Part shown: in pieces, positions 11,099 through 23,203 of the stretch
Layout of the letters: the number at the start of each line of letters is the position of its first letter
Position numbering within the stretch: position 1 is the first letter of the stretch
From: Taxillus chinensis
Taxonomy: Eukaryota; Streptophyta; Magnoliopsida; Santalales; Loranthaceae
Reading direction: 5' to 3'
NCBI GenBank assembly: GCA_023512835.1
Contig: CM042085.1
Coordinates: 40,572,189 to 40,636,188 of the forward strand
Length of the DNA: 64,000 bases
Notes under the pieces: generated by a model
The model's input: only the letters and a program-made list of their open reading frames with translations
The model's database searches: none
What the model was told of the DNA's origin: nothing
Made by a program: the position numbers and the translations under genes

Positions 11099-11298
11099 TC
11101 ACCGATAGAGACGGAGCTCAAAGGTAAGTTCGTCGGTTTCAAACTCGAACCCTAACCCTAAAACTCTCTCCTTCTCTCTCTTCGATTCGTCTCTTTCTCT
11201 CTTCTCTCTCTCCCCGAACAACTTCGAACCTTACAATCTCTCTCTACGAGTGTCTCCTTCTCTCTCTACAAACTCAAGGGCAGGACCAAGCTCATCGA

Positions 11299-11778
11299 TG
11301 GCCGACGATCTACGAAACATCATCCCGGGATTCGGAAGCCATAGGCGATGCCAAAGTTAGCTGGCTGGACGAGTTTAGAAACCGCCTCGATGAAACCGGT
11401 ATTGAATCCGTCCGCTCGGGGGTGCAATACTTACCGATAGAAGATGTCTCGGAATTGTACGAGACCATGGCATTCCTGGAGACGACCTGGTGGGAACCGT
11501 ACACGGAGTGGAGGTTCGTATCTCTGGCGAAACAATCCGAGATGGACTTCCACTCCTAAAAGGTACCTTTGATCCTCTTCCTAGTCTTTCCAGGAGAAGA
11601 GTGTAAGTCTTTTCTTGGGTACTCCAATCTCGGAAAGCAAGGTCGGGGAACCCTGAAGATGGGTTTTTCCGGTCAGGCACTGGCAACTCTCATAGTCACC
11701 GGACAGTGCCTGCTATGTAAAAAGACGGCTCATGACTCTGCAAGTCATGAGCAAATGATGATCACGTGCAGTGTTCTA
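11299..11778 (+). pseudogene. 5' part of U module ORF, copy 1 (interrupted by B1)
   Basis: After a CT-rich leader carrying two AACCCTA units, an ATG at 11299 opens a frame that runs about 90 codons to a stop near 11560, then continues in another frame. The ATG used by copy 2 (50773) is changed here. The segment includes a Trp/Glu-rich stretch near 11480-11550 and an FLGYSN..KQG stretch near 11605-11645, both conserved in copy 2 at about 50990-51150. I do not recognise this N-terminal domain; it lacks the clear signature of plant mobile domain proteins. The ORF is cut at TTCTA (11774-11778) by element B1. The equivalent uninterrupted site is near 51290 in copy 2. Its continuation is at 30442, about 830 bp of copy-2-equivalent sequence later. 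Confidence 0.5.
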
Positions 11779-13664
11779 TGTCACGCCCCGGATTTCCAAC
11801 CCGAGGAGACCGGAACGTGACCTTCCCTTTACCCGAGTTTGGATAAAGGGGATAGAATACAACATGCTCACACAGGATACCATACACTTCACATTTTATA
11901 TTTAGAGAGACAAAAACCATATTTTTATTAAGTCCAAACATACAAGAGTGCCCAAACATGCTTTTATTACATAAAACTCCTCATTACAATATCCTCCCAC
12001 CTGGGGTTACAAAGCTCACACAATAACAACGAAACTCAAATAATAATAAACAAAGCCACAAAACAGAACCGCTCCAACTTGGGTGTTCCCGCCTAACGCC
12101 TGTAGGTCCCCGTAGAAAAACCAAACGGTAGGAGGGGTGAGCAACCACGGCCAAGTAGGGATCATGTCTCCCCAACCCATCCCATGCTCCTAGCATCTAC
12201 ATGCCATGTGTACAAGTGCGGTGTCGTGATACAATTATTTCAACAAATATAATGGCAAGCTATATCAGCAAATACAATTATTTCCACGACCACACAAGCT
12301 AACACATGAACAGTCCCAGGCTTCCACAGACCACCGGGTTTCCAAGAGCAGTCCCAGGCTTCCACAGCCACCGGGTTTCACAAAACAGTCCCAGGCTTCC
12401 ACAGCCACCGGGTTTCACAATAGTCCCGGGCTTCCACAGCCACCAGGTTTCACAAAACAGTCCCGGGCTTCCACAGCCACCGGGTTTCACAAAACACAGT
12501 ACACATAACCACTCAGGCATAAAACCAAACACTTAGTAGGCACACATTCACAAATGTACAAACCCAACCACTCAGGCATAAAAACAAACACTTGGCATGC
12601 ACACCTTTACCAACTCACAATTCTAGCCATATTGGCATATTATCAAACACATATCGGGCATATTCATACAAACATATTCACATAGGCATTTTATCAAACA
12701 TTTAACATGCACCGCCCACCCAACATCGAATCACACCAAAATGCCATTGAAAGCCAACATTCATATAGGAGATCACACCTATATGAATTTACATATAAGT
12801 ATTATAGCAATAACAACGGAAACTTTACAAAATATCCACAGGGCCTAACCCCGGAACAGACCAGGAAAGACAGAACCCCTACCTCAAAGATCCTCCACGC
12901 TCTTGCCTCCACGCTTAATGTCGTCCAACCACGGGAATGACAACGACGACCCACGAACCGGAGCTCTCTCTCTCAATCTCCTCTCTCTCTCTCTGACTGC
13001 CGACGGCACCGGTGACAACAAAAACCCTAAACCTAAAATAAAGAGCGCTCCTCTTTATATAGACCTCACTTATCAAAACGACGTAGTTTTGATAAATGAA
13101 ATCCCACCATCAAAACGACGTAGTTTTGATAAATTAAACACACCATCAAAACGACGTAGTTTTGATAAATGAAACACACCATCAAAACGACGTAGTTTTG
13201 ATAAATAAAACACACCATCAAAACGACGTAGTTTTGATAAATGAAACACACCATCAAAACGACGTAGTTTTGATAAATAAAACACACCATCAAAACGACG
13301 TAGTTTTGATAAATAAAACATGAACTAACCACTCCGCTTCCACACAGGACAAAATACCCACAATCCGAACATGGTCATTGTCACACGCAGCCTCTACACG
13401 CTCCCACTTGAGCTCATTACACTCTCTAACAACCAAGCCACGAAGACTCGTAGAAACACTCCTTCGAAGATTAGCTGGGAAACGCGGCCTCGAAGATCTG
13501 TCTCGAAGATCTAACTTTCGACCCTCAAACCTTCGAACTTCGACCCTCGGTCTTCGACCCTACGACCCAAATCTTCGGGTCTTCCACCTTTCGACCCAAG
13601 CGTTCGCCCAGGGTATTGTTCATCTTCGTTCCAGCTTGTTCTACCCAAAACACGGGTCATTACA
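11779..13664 (-). repeat. 3' LTR of B1
   Basis: On the minus strand it runs from TGTAATGACCCG to GGGGCGTGACA, 1886 bp. It carries a TATA box, seven 36-bp ACGT-palindrome units (about 13072-13318), a telo-box-like AACCCTAAACCTAAA leader, a CT microsatellite, the CACCTATATGAATTTACATATA segment shared with family A, and five ~36-bp repeats around CCGGGCTTCCACAGCCACC (12311-12495). Confidence 0.88.
13054..13318 (-). promoter_or_regulatory. Amplified promoter array in B1 3' LTR (7 units)
   Basis: Seven tandem 36-bp units, each containing CAAAACGACGTAGTTTTG, end directly upstream (minus strand) of a TATATAA box at about 13054-13061. The unit length equals the 36-bp spacing of the palindrome pair in family A. 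The array translates into a repetitive peptide, which is an artefact of the period being divisible by three. Confidence 0.75.
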
Positions 13665-13699
13665 TCCTCTCCCCCTTAAGACTTTTCGTCCTCGAAAAG
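13665..13699 (-). promoter_or_regulatory. Polypurine tract and hairpin of B1
   Basis: On the minus strand, hairpin CTTTTCG-AGGA-CGAAAAG (13682-13699) is followed by CTTAAGGGGGAGAGGA (13665-13680), which abuts the LTR. This is the same module as in A1, A2 and B2. Confidence 0.8.
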
Positions 13700-13913
13700 A
13701 AACAACATGCAAGGAAAACAAACACATGCGGCCCATTTGCAAGACAGCGAGCCACAACGCCCGGATGGATCACACAACATAACAGGACATCTCAAACACA
13801 TTTTGCAATCTCAAAACACATCTCAATAAAAATACCGGTTTACAAGTAGAAATACAAATACACCAAAGCATGAACCAAAAAAAAAAACACATCACTACAG
13901 CCACCTCCCCCCC

Positions 13914-13998
13914 TTAAGATTGTTCGTCCTCGAACAACTTTGGGTGTTGCTCACGCATCATGGATTCGCGTTCCCATATTTCCTCCATAGGACGTGTC
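13914..13998 (-). pseudogene. pol: B1 remnant of pol C-terminus (chromodomain tail)
   Basis: About 25 codons on the minus strand match the end of the chromodomain in A1 and B2: a WERES.MREQ stretch followed by LFEDEQS and a stop at 13914-13916. The last codons form the hairpin TTGTTCG-AGGA-CGAACAA (13920-13937). Homology to pol stops abruptly at about 13998. Everything upstream in the polyprotein is missing from B1, so this is a relic fixed by its overlap with the 3' cis-acting region. It shows that B1 derives from an autonomous chromovirus rather than having an independent origin. Confidence 0.7.
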
Positions 13999-16900
13999 AT
14001 CCTCAAAAAGACAATACACTTTCCATAATGCACATGCTGATGCACATCGCCCACAACCATTCACATACCCGCGATCGAAGATATCACACAATAACACACA
14101 TGAAGGCACGTACCCACGGACCCAATACAACACAAAGCATGATAGGGAAACACATATTCTAATCTCACAAACAACCCTTGTTCTCCTCACCTAACACATG
14201 TCACAAGTATTCACATGTCACGACAAGTATAAGACATATACGCCCATCACTAACACGTTTAACAGATCACATAGGTCACAGAGCAACTCACATCATAAAC
14301 ACCACCACAAGGAACAACTCACAAACAAAACACTACTACACGTTGAACGTTCCACCGCCCATTCACCAACATTATAAACTCATCCGCAGGGAGTGTCCTC
14401 ACAACCTTCCCACCTTTGGACTTTTCGTCCCCGAAAAGAGAAAGCAAGTAGTAAACATCACGAGAAGATCAAAGCAACACATAACACCCAGGAGCACAAC
14501 CAGACTAGAGCTTGGCCAATTAGCGTGCTGACAACAACTCATGTGAGCAAGTCTGACAACAGTGAGGTTGAGAAACCTCCCACAGATTCATAAGCCTATG
14601 TGCGAAGCATCCATTCGCTAGAATTCATATGATTGAACAAGAAGTCACTGCATCGACATAGCGGGGTACTCGGCGTTAGACGCCTACTCGTGTCACAATA
14701 AGACCAACACGCCACAATGTAGAATACCCAACAATGACACCACTGAGATTTGATGTCAACGGACACAACCAATTTACAACGCAGCCACACTCCATATGTA
14801 GACCTTACCCTGACAGCAAACACAAAGAGGTCACAAGGAAACACAAACAAACAAGAGAAAAGCATTATGCAAACCACAATCGCATTCCCACACATGGAGA
14901 TCACCCCAGCAGCACCATCATCACTGTTAAAACCACCTCACTCTATAGCGATACACACAACAACAGAACCCAACCAATGCCAAAGGGAACTCAAGATGAC
15001 TTACAATCCAGGACACAACTACATTAGGATGAAGTTTGCCCTTCACCAATTCGGTCATAGTCAACAAGACGCCCAACGGTGTCCAAGGAGTAACTCAAAA
15101 CAACAAACGTAGTACCATACTCAATCACGGCAAGACCAAAAAAACTACTATTGGGCTAACACCAGTCACCAACGTTGAGAATCTACTAAAGAATCCCATG
15201 AACCGGAACGTCACACAAATAACACCTCTCGACTACGGTCAAATAGGGATCCACCAAGGTCCCACACAGCCTTCACTAACTGAGGCTTATGTTACAACCC
15301 AAGTGATAACACCTTACTCAGTCGGCAGACATTCCATGCGATAAGAATCCTTTGATGCTGGGTAGTTGCCAACAACGTAGTTCTCTCCACCCTGGAAAAC
15401 TCTCCTACCCGCAACATAACAATAACGGAATCTGCGATGTCACCACTCACAGGTCACAAGGGAATCCTTAGCCTCCAGGACATACTCCACCTCATGGCCC
15501 ACTAACCCCGCTATACCAACCGTCACGTTCTATCTCAACACACCAATAAAACACTCAAACCGACCAAGAAATACTCAGGCTCTAGCCTTAGCTAAATGTG
15601 ATCACCGCCATTCCTCCAGGTAAGCACAGGAAACAAGACATGCAAACACCCGATTCGGGACTTTCATGTAGCACCCAAACACACCAACACCTTGATATCG
15701 TGAACCATCTCCCTTATCGCGTGATACCGTACATGAAAAGTTTTCAAGGAGGACATATGTAGGTCATTTGCCTACCACCACCGCTCTAATGCATACACCT
15801 TTTGATATCCGCCCGACATAAAACTCTCCCCCAAGGAGTAAGACTAATACCCCGTCCTAGCAAAACTGTCACAACCGACTCAACTTGGGAAATCAAACAA
15901 CTCTTTTTCTTTCCCAACTTACCAACATTTTAGTAACACCAGACAAGGAATAACATAAACAACATCACCTCTAACACTCTTCCTCATCCTCACACCACGA
16001 TTACTATACCAATATGTCATGCCTCATCCTTCTCTACGCATATGTGTCGCAACACCCACACGTAGCAACTCCGCTATATACCTTTACCACTTATGCAACA
16101 CATACAACAAGACAATGCTACATTTTCTCGCACATTCTCAACACATGCAACGAAACACAAGACACCTGATGAGTAGAACGTACCAGTTTTTAAACCTTCT
16201 CCTCTCCTTTAAACCCACTTCCCACAAGATACAGACCAAAGGAATGGCCCTACCATGCAAAAGCACACCCTTAGTCCCTAGAGGAATGTTTTCCATATGT
16301 GGGTAAAAAGCCCGAATGAGGCTTGCCAAATCTCACTTGCTTACCTCTTGTTACCAATTGGATGCACCGGGCACGACCCTTGAAACCCACTCATAGCCGA
16401 TAGCGACCTCCAGAATAATTCACATTTTATACATGTGCATACCCATTTCACAACATATTCTAGGAACATTACTCAAGGTCTTTCACATACCACAAACATA
16501 ACAAATGGCTACTGCTTGACCATCTGAGAACCCAGAACACCTATATAGTTACTAACCAAAACTTGCAACGACCACTCTAGCCAACAAGATAACACTTCAA
16601 GGACTCTAAGAGCAGGCTATACTAGCTGCATTTTCCACCCTCAACCACAACGCTTGGAAAGGTAACCATAGGAATATCCCTTTCAAGTAGTACTCCACAC
16701 ATACCTTTATCCACATAAGAACATATCTCTATTATTCAAGGTTGCCAAGGAGGGGTCACACGTTACCCACAAGCCATCACCTCACGCCTCAAGCTCTACT
16801 AGCTAGCAAAAAGGTAGCCTACAAGGTTTGATTACTTTAATTATCCACGGTTGTCAAAATTGAATACCACTCCCATATAAAACCAACACTCCCATATCTA

Positions 16901-17247
16901 TCAGTTACTTATTATCCTTCTAGTGTCATAAATATAAATGTTCATTTTTCTTATTATATTCTTATTATATATATATATATATATATATTTTGTTACAAGT
17001 CACCAACCACGTCTATTAATAATGCTAACTCAAACGATCTCCTAAGCTTCACCAAACGGCAAACTGTGGCTCAAGAGCCCTACCAACGAGAATACCCCTC
17101 TATTACAAGTGTCTTAATTTAATTGCTAGAAACTCAACAATCAAAGGTCCACCCATCCTCACCTAAGTCAGCACAAGACTCAACCAATCACTATCTTCCT
17201 GGAGATGTCCTACTTTTCCATGGATGCAACACCGATATCGCTTCTTG
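13999..17247 (-). other. B1 non-coding interior, 3.2 kb
   Basis: The stretch is CA-rich on the plus strand (TG-rich in element sense) with no reading frame that resembles a known protein. It replaces the position of RT, RNase H and integrase. A third hairpin of the same type, CTTTTCG with a 4-base loop, is at 14421-14438. An AT dinucleotide run lies at about 16958-16990. I see no tRNA, no terminal inverted repeats and no nested LTR in it. Confidence 0.65.
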
Positions 17248-17660
17248 TTACACTCTTTTCCAATGTCCCGATTGTCCATAGTAAGAACAACCCTTTAAGC
17301 AACCGGTCTCAAATTGATTTGTTGGGGGATTGACCCCCATCTCGAAACTTGTGGCCATTTTCTCGATTGCCCTCGTCTGCCTCTTGGGGTCCTTTCGCCG
17401 ATCAGGACAACAATGCTTCGATTGATCTTCATCCGAGCTCCTCCAAATGATGTGGGTTAACCGCCCTCGGCGTGCCCTCGGTCTTAATCGGTTATCGAAT
17501 CTCATCCCTCAATTCTGGAATAATCAGGGTTAAAATGCCAATCTCTGCCCTGTGAAGATCATTACTTACAGCCTACAGCTCTGCCACTTGCCCAGCCTGG
17601 GTGGCGGGCTCTCTTGTCATACGGGTCATAATTTTTTCAGAGGCTAGGTACACGAGGAGG
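17248..17660 (-). pseudogene. gag: B1 gag-like remnant with degenerate zinc knuckle
   Basis: An 85-codon frame (17505 to 17248, minus) is rich in Arg and Asp and ends with a knuckle-like pattern, CSYYGQSGHWKR, in which the second zinc cysteine is Tyr and the last cysteine is lost to a stop. Zinc knuckles of this kind close retrotransposon Gag proteins. Its place about 0.8 kb downstream of the primer-binding site, the normal position of gag, supports the reading. It is not alignable by eye to the A or B2 Gag, so it may come from a different lineage. There is no usable start and no continuous capsid. Confidence 0.42.
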
Positions 17661-18292
17661 TAGCACTCCAGGTTAACACTCAACGCTCTTAATACCATTA
17701 CCGACTAGGCGTTTGGAGCTATAACTAATCTCAAAACACATTATCGCCACACATATTCGCAGATTCACATTTCACATACTATACAAGTTCACACCTTCAC
17801 ATTGCACATATCATTTATACTCAAGTGATTATCTCATCGTTTTGAACACCACATTGCTTATTCCACACAATACCATACAAAGGCACACACTTAAGCATTC
17901 ACATATCTCACCTAGTCATTTTCATAATATCAATAGTATTATCTCTATGTAGTTCGTTCACATTGCACAAGTCCACTAGTACACAAATTCCATACCACAT
18001 ATTTTTTTTTGTAGTCATGCTTAAGTTGTCACAATATATCAGAGTTGCACAATTAATTAATTTTTTTTTTCATTTAAAACACTCCCACAGTTATCCATAC
18101 ATTCATGCATAAACAACAAATGCAACTAGTGCCCTAATGCCAATGTATGCAAATCCTACCACAAGACTGGACTACCCCAAGTACACCTTAGAGGCTCCAA
18201 GAGGACCATGTTGATCAGGCACGTCCCTCCAGGCCCCTCCAAAGGACTCAAGATAATCAAGTCCGCCCACTACCCTAGGCCAACTAGACCAT
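17661..18292 (-). other. B1 leader, 5' of gag remnant
   Basis: No coding sequence is supported here. Part of it (about 18110-18290) matches the leader of B2 (28545-28720) closely, including the segment next to the primer-binding site, which ties B1 and B2 to one family. Confidence 0.6.
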
Positions 18293-18303
18293 GCTCGATA
18301 CCA
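18293..18303 (-). promoter_or_regulatory. Primer-binding site of B1
   Basis: GCTCGATACCA on the plus strand is TGGTATCGAGC on the minus strand, the initiator-Met type with one base missing. It lies 3 bases from the LTR edge at 18307. Confidence 0.82.
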
Positions 18304-18306
18304 TAT

Positions 18307-20261
18307 TGTCACGCCCGGATTTCCAACCCGAGGAGACCGGAACGTGACCTTCCCTTTACCCGAGTTTGGATAAAGGAGATAGAATACAACATGCTCACAC
18401 AGGATACCATACACTTCACATTTTATATTTAGAGAGACAAAAACCATATTTTTATTAAGTCCAAACATACAAGAGTGCCCAAACATGCTTTTATTACATA
18501 AAACTCCTCATTACAATATCCTCCCACCTGGGGTTACAAAGCTCACACAAAAACAACGAAACTCAAATAATAATAAACAAAGCCACAAAAAAGAACCGCC
18601 TCCAACTTGGGTGTTCCCGCCTAACGCCTGTAGGTCCCTGTAGAAAAACCAAAATAGTAGGAGGGGTGAGCAACCACACTCCAGAGGGGATCATGTCTCC
18701 CCAACCCATCCCATGCTCCTAGCATCTACATGCCATGTGTACAAGTGCAGTGTCGTGATACAATTATTTCAACAAATATAATGGCAAGCTATATCAGCAA
18801 ATACAATTATTTCCACAACACACAAAGCTAGCACATGAACAATCCCGGGCTTCCACGCCACCGGGTTTCCAAGAGCGATCCCGGGCTTCCACAGCCACCG
18901 GGTTTCACAAAACAGTCCGGGCTTCCATAGCCACCGGGTTTCACAATAGTCCCGGGCTTCCACGGCCACCGGGTTTCACAAAACAGTCCTGGGCTTCCAC
19001 CCCACCTGGGTTTCACAAAACACAGATACATAACCACTCAGGCATAAAACCAAACACTTAGTAGGCACACATTCACAAATGTACAAACCCAACCACTCAG
19101 GCATAAAAACAAACACTTGGCATGCACACCTTTACCAACTCACAATTCTAGCCATACCGGCATATTATCAAACACATACCTGGGCATATTCATACAAACA
19201 TATTCACATAGGCATTTTATCAAACATTTAACATGCACTACCCACCCAACATCAGAATCACACCAAAATGCCATTGAAAGCCAACATTCATATAGGAGAT
19301 CACACCTATATGAATTTACATATAAGTATTATAGCAATAACAATGGAAACTTTACAAAATATCCACAGGGCGTAACCCCGAAACATACCAGGAAAGACAG
19401 AACCCCTACCTCAAAGATCCTCCACGCTCTTGCCTCCATGCTTAATGCCGTCCAACCACGGGAATGACAACGACAGCCACGAATTGGAGCTCTCTCTCTC
19501 AATCTCCCTCTCTCTCTCTCTGTGACGGCTGCGGCGGCTGACAACAAAAACCCTAAACCTAAAATAAAGAGAGCTCCTCTTTATATATACCTCACTTATC
19601 AAAACGACGTAGTTTTGATAAATGAAATCCCACCATCAAAACGACGTAGTTTTGATAAATGAAACACACCATCAAAACGACGTGGTTTTGATAAATGAAA
19701 CACACCATCAAAACGACGTAGTTTTGATAAATGAAACACACCATCAAAACGACGTAGTTTTGATAAATAAAACACACCATCAAAACGACGTAGTTTTGAT
19801 AAATAAAAGACACCATCAAAACGACGTAGTTTTGATAAATAAAACACACCATCAAAACGACGTAGTTTTGATAAATAAAACACACCATCAAAACGACGTA
19901 GTTTTGATAAATAAAACATGAACTAACCACTCCGCTTCCACACAGGACAAAATACCCACAATCCGAACATGGTCATTGTCACACGCAGCCTCTACACGCT
20001 CCCACTTGAGCTCATTACACTCTCTAACAACCAAGCCACGAAGACTCGTAGAAACACTCCTTCGAAGATTAGCTGGAAACGCGGCCTCGAAGATCTGTCT
20101 CGAAGATCTAACTTTCGACCCTCAAACCTTCGAACTTAGGCCCTCGGTCTTCGACCCTACGACCCAAATCTTCGGGTCTTCCACCTTTCGACCCAAGCGT
20201 TCGCCCAGGGTATTGTTCATCTTCGTTCCAGCTTGTTCTACCCAAAACACGGGTCATTACA
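18307..20261 (-). repeat. 5' LTR of B1
   Basis: This 1955-bp LTR matches 11779-13664 with the same TGTAATGACCCG start and TGACA end. It has nine instead of seven 36-bp palindrome units (about 19597-19916) upstream of a TATA-like TATATAAA at about 19580-19588, which accounts for the 69-bp length difference between the LTRs. The CCGGGCTTCCACAGCCACC repeats recur at 18840-19015. Confidence 0.9.
19580..19916 (-). promoter_or_regulatory. Amplified promoter array in B1 5' LTR (9 units)
   Basis: Nine 36-bp units each carry CAAAACGACGTAGTTTTG (one has CGTGG in the core). The array ends next to the TATA box. This is the LTR that would drive B1 transcription. Confidence 0.75.
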
Positions 20262-20558
20262 GAAAGCATTCTCACGTGCATTCTCACGGGCACCTCCAAA
20301 AGCTCTAGAATTTCACCACAAGCCTTGGAACAACATCAGGAAGGCTCCCATGCAAAAATCTCCCTGCACGTGAAAAGCATTCTCACGTGCATTCTCACGT
20401 TCACTCCCTATTGGGCTCAAACTTTGCCTCTTGCTTGCTCATAAACATACAAGATGATTAAGCCAAAGTGTGTGGAAAGAAAACTCCCTAAAACCCAACA
20501 ATTTCCACCTAAGAAGGCAAAACTGACTAACTCCTCACATCCAACATATGGGTCATTA
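20262..20558 (-). repeat. LTR head fragment, B-like (297 bp)
   Basis: On the minus strand it starts TGTAATGACCCATATG, the same LTR beginning as B1 and B2, and is cut by the B1 5' LTR at 20261. It includes G-box inverted repeats (GCACGTGAGAATGC type) at 20265-20290 and 20370-20400. It represents the edge of another gypsy LTR inserted into the S3 copia fragment after CAAGTAGACACA. Confidence 0.62.
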
Positions 20559-21404
20559 CATGTGTCTACTTGGTTTTGTCTCTGAGATAACTACACCCTT
20601 ACCCTTGCATTGGGATGTAGAGGACAGGTTGACTAAAGGTTCAACATTGAGTTCTTTCTTAGCAACTACTGCATCACCGCCTCGAGATGCAAGAATACCC
20701 AGGTCTTTGAGTTCGGGTGTTACTGGTTTGGGTGAACTAGTAACAGCCATTGACACCTCCTTTCTACCATCAAGGAGCACACTTCCAACAGGAACAAAGC
20801 CAGCAAGACACTTGGTCTGGACAGGATAAGTCTGGGCCTTGGCTATTTGGTCTTCAGAGAAACCTAGAACTAAGGCTAGACCTTTCACATCTGGAGTGGT
20901 CCTAAAGTGGGCTGCAATTTCAGCAGAATCTTGCCATTTTTTACTGATTTGCCTTTCTTTTTCTAGTTCTGCTTTGGTTTTGGCTAGTTCCTTCTCAAGC
21001 CTATCGATGTCTTTATTAGCCATTTTTAGTTGACTAGCTTTGCCCAAAAGATCATTGTGTGTGCTTCTCATCTCACTCACTTCAGCTCTTAATCTTCTCT
21101 CTGTTCTTTCATAATCATCTATAGAGTCTCTATATTCGCATGAAAGTCATTCCAGTTTAGAATAGTATCTTTCTTTGTCAACTTTCATAGGAAGAAATTG
21201 TTCCTCTATTTCTATAAGAGCTCTATAGGTATCTTCATATTCAATGTAGAGCTGTTCATAGGTTCTTACCTTGAGGGGAGGTGAATGGTCCCAACCGGGC
21301 GAGATGAGACCTTTTTCCGTCTTCTCCTTATCAAATGATTCTTCTTCCTCCTCAGTTTCACTGTTAAATTTGTTAGTGACAAGAGCCTTCTTCCTCTTGT
21401 CATC
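20559..21404 (-). pseudogene. gag: S3: inverted fragment of SIRE-like copia gag (coiled coil)
   Basis: The minus-strand frame from 21494 to 20556 region corresponds to 54007-54840 in S2: an acidic stretch (EEEEESFDKEK), then a coiled coil rich in Leu, Lys and Glu at 20940-21080, then a segment leading to the LTR junction. Long coiled-coil C-terminal Gag regions are common in Maximus/SIRE elements. One frame of 174 codons (21080-20556) is open without interruption, so this piece is better preserved than the same region in S1 or S2. It is bounded on both sides by gypsy LTRs and points opposite to S1 and S2. It has no protease, RT or LTR of its own. Confidence 0.72.
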
Positions 21405-23203
21405 TGTCACGCCCCGGATTTCCAACCCGAGGAGACCGGAACGTGACTCCCCTTTTACCCACACGGAGGGCAAAGGGGTTAGGATACAAACCAAGAATTT
21501 TACATTTCAAACATCCACAACACATTCAAGAAGGTAATATTCATAAAAATATTCCAAACCAGTTTATTACAACAGAATTCTTTCCAATCCCATCCCCACT
21601 GGGGTTACATCGGTTCCCATAAAAGAAAACAACATAAATGGAAGGGGAAAATGGATAAGGTCTTCCACCTTGGTGTATCCACCTAACGCCCGTAAGTCCC
21701 TGGAAAACAAGCAAACACAGGTAGGAGGGGTGAGCAACCACGGCTCGCAGGGATCAAGTCTCCCCAACCCTTCCCATGCCTGGTAGCTACATGCCATGTG
21801 TGCGGTGCACAGATGACGTGTTACAACAATCTCAACAAACAATAACAAACCACATCATCGTCACAATTATCCACCACACAAAACACAAGTGATTTAACCG
21901 CCTCTTCAGGCCAAGTTATTTAACCGCCTCTCCAGGCCAAGTGATTTAACCGCCTCTTCAGCCAAGTTCTTTAACCGCCTCTTCAGGCCAGGATACAAGC
22001 AAGCACACAACACACATGGTCACTCAAGCATACCACCAAACACTTGGTGTGCCCACCCGTTCACAAGCGTACAAACCCAACCATTCAGAAAATAGAGGCA
22101 AACACACAAGCATACATACATACACTAAACCACAAATCCAGCCACACGGGCATATTACCAAACATGTAATGGGCATATACATACAACTATATTCACACAG
22201 CATTTCATCGAACACATAGCATGTAATCCACAGAATCACACCAACATGCCATCGAAGGCCAACATTCATATAGGAGGTCACACCTATATGAATTTACATA
22301 TAAATAATATAATATTCGCCCTAGGACCCTAGGACAGAGGAGGATTTAGGAAGAACAGAATCCCTACCTCAAAGAAAACGCAACAACACAAAGAACGGTC
22401 CGATCCCAAGCCGAACGCCGTCCACCCACGAAGCACCGACCACCCACGCAAGACGCCCGGCAGCAACCAGGAGCTCTCCTTCCCTCTCTCTCTCTCTCGC
22501 GACGGCCGGGTGAAGCAACAAACCCTAAACCTAAAACAAAGGGACTCCTCCTCCTTATATAGACATCACAACATCAAAACGACGTAGTTTTGATTAAGTG
22601 AATCCCAGGATCAAAACGACGTAGTTTTGATCACACAAGTTACCACCTTTCCGCACCCATATAGGCCAAAATACTCGTAATTTCAACATGGTCCTTTGGA
22701 GAAAGTTCCTTAGAATGGCAAAACCAAGGGAACCATGCAAAAATATGCCCGCACGCCAATTTGCACGCCAATTCCCCAATTGGCGTGCAGCTCCAAATGC
22801 ACCCAAACTTTACCCCAAGTCTCCTTGCATCTTGGAGTAGAGGCCCCACCAGAAGCAAAATATGCTTGCACGTGAAATGGGTGAATTCACGTGCAGCTCC
22901 AAATGCTCTGAAATTTCTGCAGGTAGATATAGGACCTCATTCTAAGAAACTTTTGTTCTTGCACGCCAATTGTTTGAGGCCATCTACTAGGTCAAAAGTG
23001 AGCTCCAAGATCAGCCAAAAAACATCTAAAACCGCTGGTAAACGCATAACATCTTCCTAGGGCATAAATGTAGCTATCGCGGTCGACACATGCACCTCTC
23101 AAAAGTCCCCTCTTGGGCTCATCTCTTACCTTAAACTTGTGTACCAACATCCAAGGTGTTTGTGGTTAACTCCTTACACACGGGTTACACACGGGTCATT
23201 ACA
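21405..23203 (-). repeat. 3' LTR of B2
   Basis: It is 1799 bp, TGTAATGACCCG to GGGGCGTGACA in element sense. ACGT palindromes are at 22573-22594 and 22610-22631 and TATATAA at 22555-22561. A G-box-less inverted repeat GCACGCCAATT-CCCC-AATTGGCGTGC lies at about 22763-22788. About four 25-bp repeats around TTTAACCGCCTCTTCAGGCC are at 21890-21990. Confidence 0.88.
22555..22631 (-). promoter_or_regulatory. Promoter of B2 3' LTR
   Basis: Two palindromes with core CAAAACGACGTAGTTTTG (22573-22594 and 22610-22631) precede a TATATAA box (22555-22561) in minus-strand sense, with 37-bp spacing. Confidence 0.65.

Larger units (their letters stand above)
11779..20261 (-). mobile_element. Gypsy family B element B1, large non-autonomous derivative
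   Basis: Two related LTRs (11779-13664 and 18307-20261) flank a 4.6-kb interior with a primer-binding site at the high-coordinate end and a polypurine tract at the low end, so the element reads on the minus strand. Only the last codons of pol and a short gag-like remnant are recognisable; protease, RT, RNase H and integrase are missing. This resembles LARD or TR-GAG type non-autonomous elements, which depend on an autonomous relative such as B2. The flanks, TTCTA and GAAAG, do not match, so one flank has been replaced or lost since insertion. Confidence 0.8.

Noticed and set aside
11145..11165. Telomere repeat (AACCCTA units)
   Set aside because: Only two units, in a 5' leader; such telo-box motifs are common near plant transcription starts.
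13072..13318. CRISPR-like 36-bp repeats
   Set aside because: Units are directly tandem without unique spacers, lie in a plant LTR, and no cas genes exist.
13066..13332. Repetitive reading frames with a 12-residue period over the B1 arrays (also 19592-19930, both strands)
   Set aside because: They are translations of a 36-bp DNA repeat, open in several frames and on both strands because the unit length is divisible by three. The repeat is a promoter array, not a protein.
13999..17247. Host gene exons inside B1
   Set aside because: The interval is CA-rich with short unrelated frames and no splice-consistent coding pattern that I can identify.
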